A stretch of DNA of 6,820 nt, taken from the NCBI GenBank assembly GCA_016297535.1, contig JAEDGL010000127.1:1-6820 (forward strand), given 5' to 3'. The stretch is from Clostridia bacterium. Lineage in GTDB: Bacteria; Bacillota; Clostridia; Christensenellales; Aristaeellaceae. The notes beneath the pieces were generated by a model. It did no database searches, was not told where the DNA came from, and saw nothing but the letters and a program-made list of their open reading frames with translations. Positions 4,579 through 6,820 of this stretch are shown here, in pieces. The number at the start of each line of letters is the position of its first letter. Within the stretch, counting starts at the first letter, position 1. A program made the position numbers and the translations under genes.

Positions 4579-5655
4579 ATGATGAAGGAAGAAATGCAAA
4601 AGCTGCTGGTCTCCCTGCTGGAGCGCGGTGTGGAGGAGGGCTGCTTTCCCGGAGGCGTAGCCGCCGTTGGCAGGGGCGACAGCGTTTTGGCGCAGGGCTG
4701 CGCCGGAAAACTGTGTCTGGAAGGGCCCGAAGTGAATCTGGAAACCCGCTATGATATGGCGTCCCTGAGCAAGGTGCTGGGGCCCACCATGATCGCCTTC
4801 AAGCTGATGGAGGAAGGCCGTCTGGCGCTTTACGATACCATCGGCGATTTTCTGCCGCAGGCTCCCGCCGACAAAAGAGACATTACCATCTTTCAGCTGA
4901 TGACCCATACCGCCGGCTTTCATCCCTCCTTTTTGCTGGAAAAGCTGTGCGAAACCCCTGCGGATGTGCTGCAGGTGCTGATGGAGCAGCCCCTGGCCTA
5001 TGCGCCCGGCGGCGGCCCCGAATACAGCTGCATGGGGTATATCACGCTGGCCAAGCTGCTGGAAAAAATCGGGGGCAAGCCGCTGGATTTGCTGGCAAAA
5101 GAAATGGTTTTTGATCCGCTGGGCATGCGCCATACCGGCTACTGCCCAACGGGTGGCAACATTGCCGCCACCGAGGTGGATCCGTCCACCGGCAAGGCCT
5201 GGGTGGGAATTGTTCATGACGAAAACGCCCGTTTTCAGGGCGGCGTTTCCGGCAATGCGGGCATTTTCAGCAATTTGGGCGATATGATCAGGTTCTGCCG
5301 GATGCTGGCCTGCGGCGGAAAGGATTATCTTACCTCTGCGATGCTTCGCAAGGCAATCCGCTGCTATACGCCCGGCAAGGAGGTACACCGTGGCCTTGGT
5401 TTTCATCTGGCAGGCACCGAGTTCAATTATCTGGGAGATCTGATGCCCGATTGCTCCTTCGGACACACCGGCTTTACCGGCACCTCCTTTGGTGTGGACC
5501 CCACCACGGGGTATTTTGTCATTCTGCTCACCAATCGTGTGCATCCCACCCGTGAAAATGTTTCCCAAAGCCGCTTCCGCCGCCTGTTCCATAATGCCAT
5601 GTACGCCCAATTCTGCCGTGAATGCGAACAAGCATCAGGAGGTTTCCATGACTGA
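4579..5655 (+). CDS. Class C beta-lactamase-fold serine hydrolase, cytosolic
   Basis: This 358-aa protein of the beta-lactamase/DD-peptidase-like serine hydrolase family carries the nucleophile motif SLSK at 62-65 (Ser62, Lys65), YSC at 149-151 in the place of YxN, and HTG at 296-298 in the place of KTG. The stretch HDENA at 213-217 followed by GGVSGNAGIFS (221-231), and LLTNRVHPTREN (316-327), recall the subgroup that includes the N-acetylmuramyl-L-alanine amidase AmiE (YbbE) of Bacillus, so muropeptide or related amide/ester hydrolysis is possible. There is no signal peptide, unlike secreted beta-lactamases, so it should act in the cytosol. The ATG at 4579 is chosen because AAGGGG lies 7 nt upstream (4566-4571); ATG at 4582 is an alternative. 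It lies 16 nt after the MATE gene and overlaps the next gene by 8 bp. The substrate is undetermined. Confidence 0.88.
   Translation: MMKEEMQKLLVSLLERGVEEGCFPGGVAAVGRGDSVLAQGCAGKLCLEGPEVNLETRYDMASLSKVLGPTMIAFKLMEEGRLALYDTIGDFLPQAPADKRDITIFQLMTHTAGFHPSFLLEKLCETPADVLQVLMEQPLAYAPGGGPEYSCMGYITLAKLLEKIGGKPLDLLAKEMVFDPLGMRHTGYCPTGGNIAATEVDPSTGKAWVGIVHDENARFQGGVSGNAGIFSNLGDMIRFCRMLACGGKDYLTSAMLRKAIRCYTPGKEVHRGLGFHLAGTEFNYLGDLMPDCSFGHTGFTGTSFGVDPTTGYFVILLTNRVHPTRENVSQSRFRRLFHNAMYAQFCRECEQASGGFHD
5637..5642 (+). promoter_or_regulatory. Ribosome binding site of the GNAT gene inside the hydrolase gene
   Basis: AGGAGG lies 5 nt before ATG 5648-5650 and inside the last codons of the hydrolase gene. It picks this start over the upstream in-frame extension, which would overlap the hydrolase gene by about 167 bp. 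Confidence 0.8.
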
Positions 5656-6787
5656 ATACCGTTTTGCCACTACCGCTGATTGGTCCAAGGTGATTGATTT
5701 TATTGATCTGGTGTTTTCGCAGGTTTCCACACCGCATGATTTTGCAAAGCTCATTCCCAAGGTATATGGCGACGGACATGATTTTAGCCATCTCCATGCC
5801 ATTGCGCTGGAGGATGGCGAAATCCGCGGCTGCGTTGCCGTGCTGCCCTACGAAATGACGGTGGCTGGGCAGACGCTTCGCGTGGGCTATCTGGGCTCGG
5901 TAAGCGTACACCGGCTGTCCCGGGGCGCGGGGCATATGAAAAAGCTGATGCAGATGCAGCTTGACAGGGCCAGGGCGGATGGGCTGGATATGCTAGCGCT
6001 GGGCGGACAACGTCAGCGCTACGGCTACTTTGGCTTTTCGCCTGCAGGCGGCGTGTATCAGTACGGCATCACCACGCCCAATGTGCGGCATGCGCTGAAG
6101 GACGTGGACATCTCTGCCATCTCCTTTGAACCTCTTGCGCCGGGCGAAAGCAGTGCATACGCCTGTGCGCTTTATCAGCAGCAGCCCGTGTGCGGCGCGC
6201 GCACGCCGGAGAGGTTTGCGGAAATTGCGCGTAGCTTTGAGGCGCAGGGCTGGCTGGTGAAAAACGGTACCACGAACGCCGGGTATCTGATTGCTTCCGA
6301 TGATTACCGTGCCATCAGCGAGCTGGTCATGGAGGATTCCTCGCTGGTTCCCGCCGTGCTTAAGGCGTGGAAGACGCTTCACGCCGTGCCGTCTTTGCAG
6401 GTGAGTGCTGCCCCTTACAACAAAGCGCTCAACCGTACGCTGGCCGCCTTCGCCGAGGGCTACATTCTGCGGCGGGACGGCTATCTGCACTGCCTCAACT
6501 ATGCCAATACCATTCGCTGCTGGATGACGCTGAAAAACAGTGTAACGCCCCTCTCGGAGGGTGTATTGCGCCTTGGCATCGGGGATGAAACCATCTGCAT
6601 CAGCGTTTCGGGCGGTGAGGTTTGCGTGGAAAACAGCGAAGCAGCCTCCGATATCCGCCTCTCCCCTGCCGAGGCCGATCAGCTGCTGTTTGGCTTTAAC
6701 CGTTTCTATGCCCCGGAGCCCACATGCGCCATCCCGGCTGATTGGTTTCCACTCCCGCTGTGCATTCCATCGGCCGATACGTTCTGA
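5648..6787 (+). CDS. Eis-like GNAT N-acetyltransferase
   Basis: This 379-aa protein matches the Eis-type layout: an N-terminal GNAT domain (about 1-140), a central second GNAT-like part, and a C-terminal sterol-carrier-like domain ending with DIRLSPAEADQLLFG. The acetyl-CoA loop is at about 86-101 (SVHRLSRGAGHMKKLM). LALGGQRQRYGYFGF (116-130) matches the 'LxG...rYgrfGF' strand seen in the family. Eis proteins use acetyl-CoA to acetylate amines; mycobacterial Eis modifies aminoglycosides at several positions, but most clostridial relatives have unknown substrates. The protein is cytosolic with no signal peptide. The start has an AGGAGG site, and the 8-bp overlap with the hydrolase gene suggests translational coupling. 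It is the last gene of the operon. Confidence 0.88.
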   Translation: MTEYRFATTADWSKVIDFIDLVFSQVSTPHDFAKLIPKVYGDGHDFSHLHAIALEDGEIRGCVAVLPYEMTVAGQTLRVGYLGSVSVHRLSRGAGHMKKLMQMQLDRARADGLDMLALGGQRQRYGYFGFSPAGGVYQYGITTPNVRHALKDVDISAISFEPLAPGESSAYACALYQQQPVCGARTPERFAEIARSFEAQGWLVKNGTTNAGYLIASDDYRAISELVMEDSSLVPAVLKAWKTLHAVPSLQVSAAPYNKALNRTLAAFAEGYILRRDGYLHCLNYANTIRCWMTLKNSVTPLSEGVLRLGIGDETICISVSGGEVCVENSEAASDIRLSPAEADQLLFGFNRFYAPEPTCAIPADWFPLPLCIPSADTF

Positions 6788-6795
6788 TACATTTC

Positions 6796-6820
6796 AAAAA
6801 GCCAGCATCCGGCTGGCTTT
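6796..6820 (+). terminator. Terminator of the MATE-hydrolase-GNAT operon
   Basis: GCCAGC (6801-6806) pairs with GCTGGC (6812-6817), extended by A-T pairs on both sides, with a five-base loop. The stem begins about 10 nt after the GNAT stop codon. The T run starts at 6818 and is cut by the window edge. Because A and T tracts flank the stem, it could act in both directions. Confidence 0.8.

Noticed and set aside
4327..5631. 434-codon minus-strand open frame opposite the hydrolase gene
   Set aside because: It spans two plus-strand genes, has biased composition and no ribosome binding site, and the plus strand carries the SxxK, YxN-like and HTG motifs.

Overview
The window looks like a Gram-positive, Clostridia-type chromosome. 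Start codons are preceded by strong AGGAGG-class ribosome binding sites, two promoters have near-consensus boxes with exactly 17-bp spacing, and the remnant tRNA end carries an encoded CCA. No species can be named from the sequence alone.

The window has two halves joined at about 2940-2970. The left half (1 to about 2970) looks like the right-hand end of an integrated element. Its genes are all on the minus strand. A well-formed promoter at 2408-2436 drives a 130-aa protein and a 42-aa protein, followed by a rho-independent-type terminator. Next comes a 371-aa secreted protein, then a second secreted protein that runs off the left edge. The two secreted proteins share a layout and look like divergent paralogues. 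From about 2437 to 2932 the DNA is AT-rich and mostly non-coding. It contains short direct repeats, dyads, and a minus-strand 19-codon ORF with its own ribosome binding site and terminator hairpin.

The junction is a tRNA 3' end only: variable loop, T arm, acceptor 3' strand and CCA, at about 2938-2970, with no 5' half before it. A 14-bp terminator hairpin follows. This is the usual footprint of a tyrosine-recombinase element that entered the 3' end of a tRNA gene. The complete tRNA and the other end of the element should lie beyond the left edge. No integrase gene is in view.

The right half (about 2976-6820) is GC-richer and looks like host chromosome. A TTGCAA/TATACT promoter is followed by a tightly packed three-gene plus-strand operon: a MATE-family multidrug efflux transporter, a class C beta-lactamase-fold serine hydrolase without a signal peptide, and an Eis-like GNAT acetyltransferase that overlaps the hydrolase by 8 bp. 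A terminator hairpin closes the operon at the window edge. The gene set suggests export or modification of small molecules, possibly antibiotic or cell-wall derived, but the substrates are not visible in the sequence.
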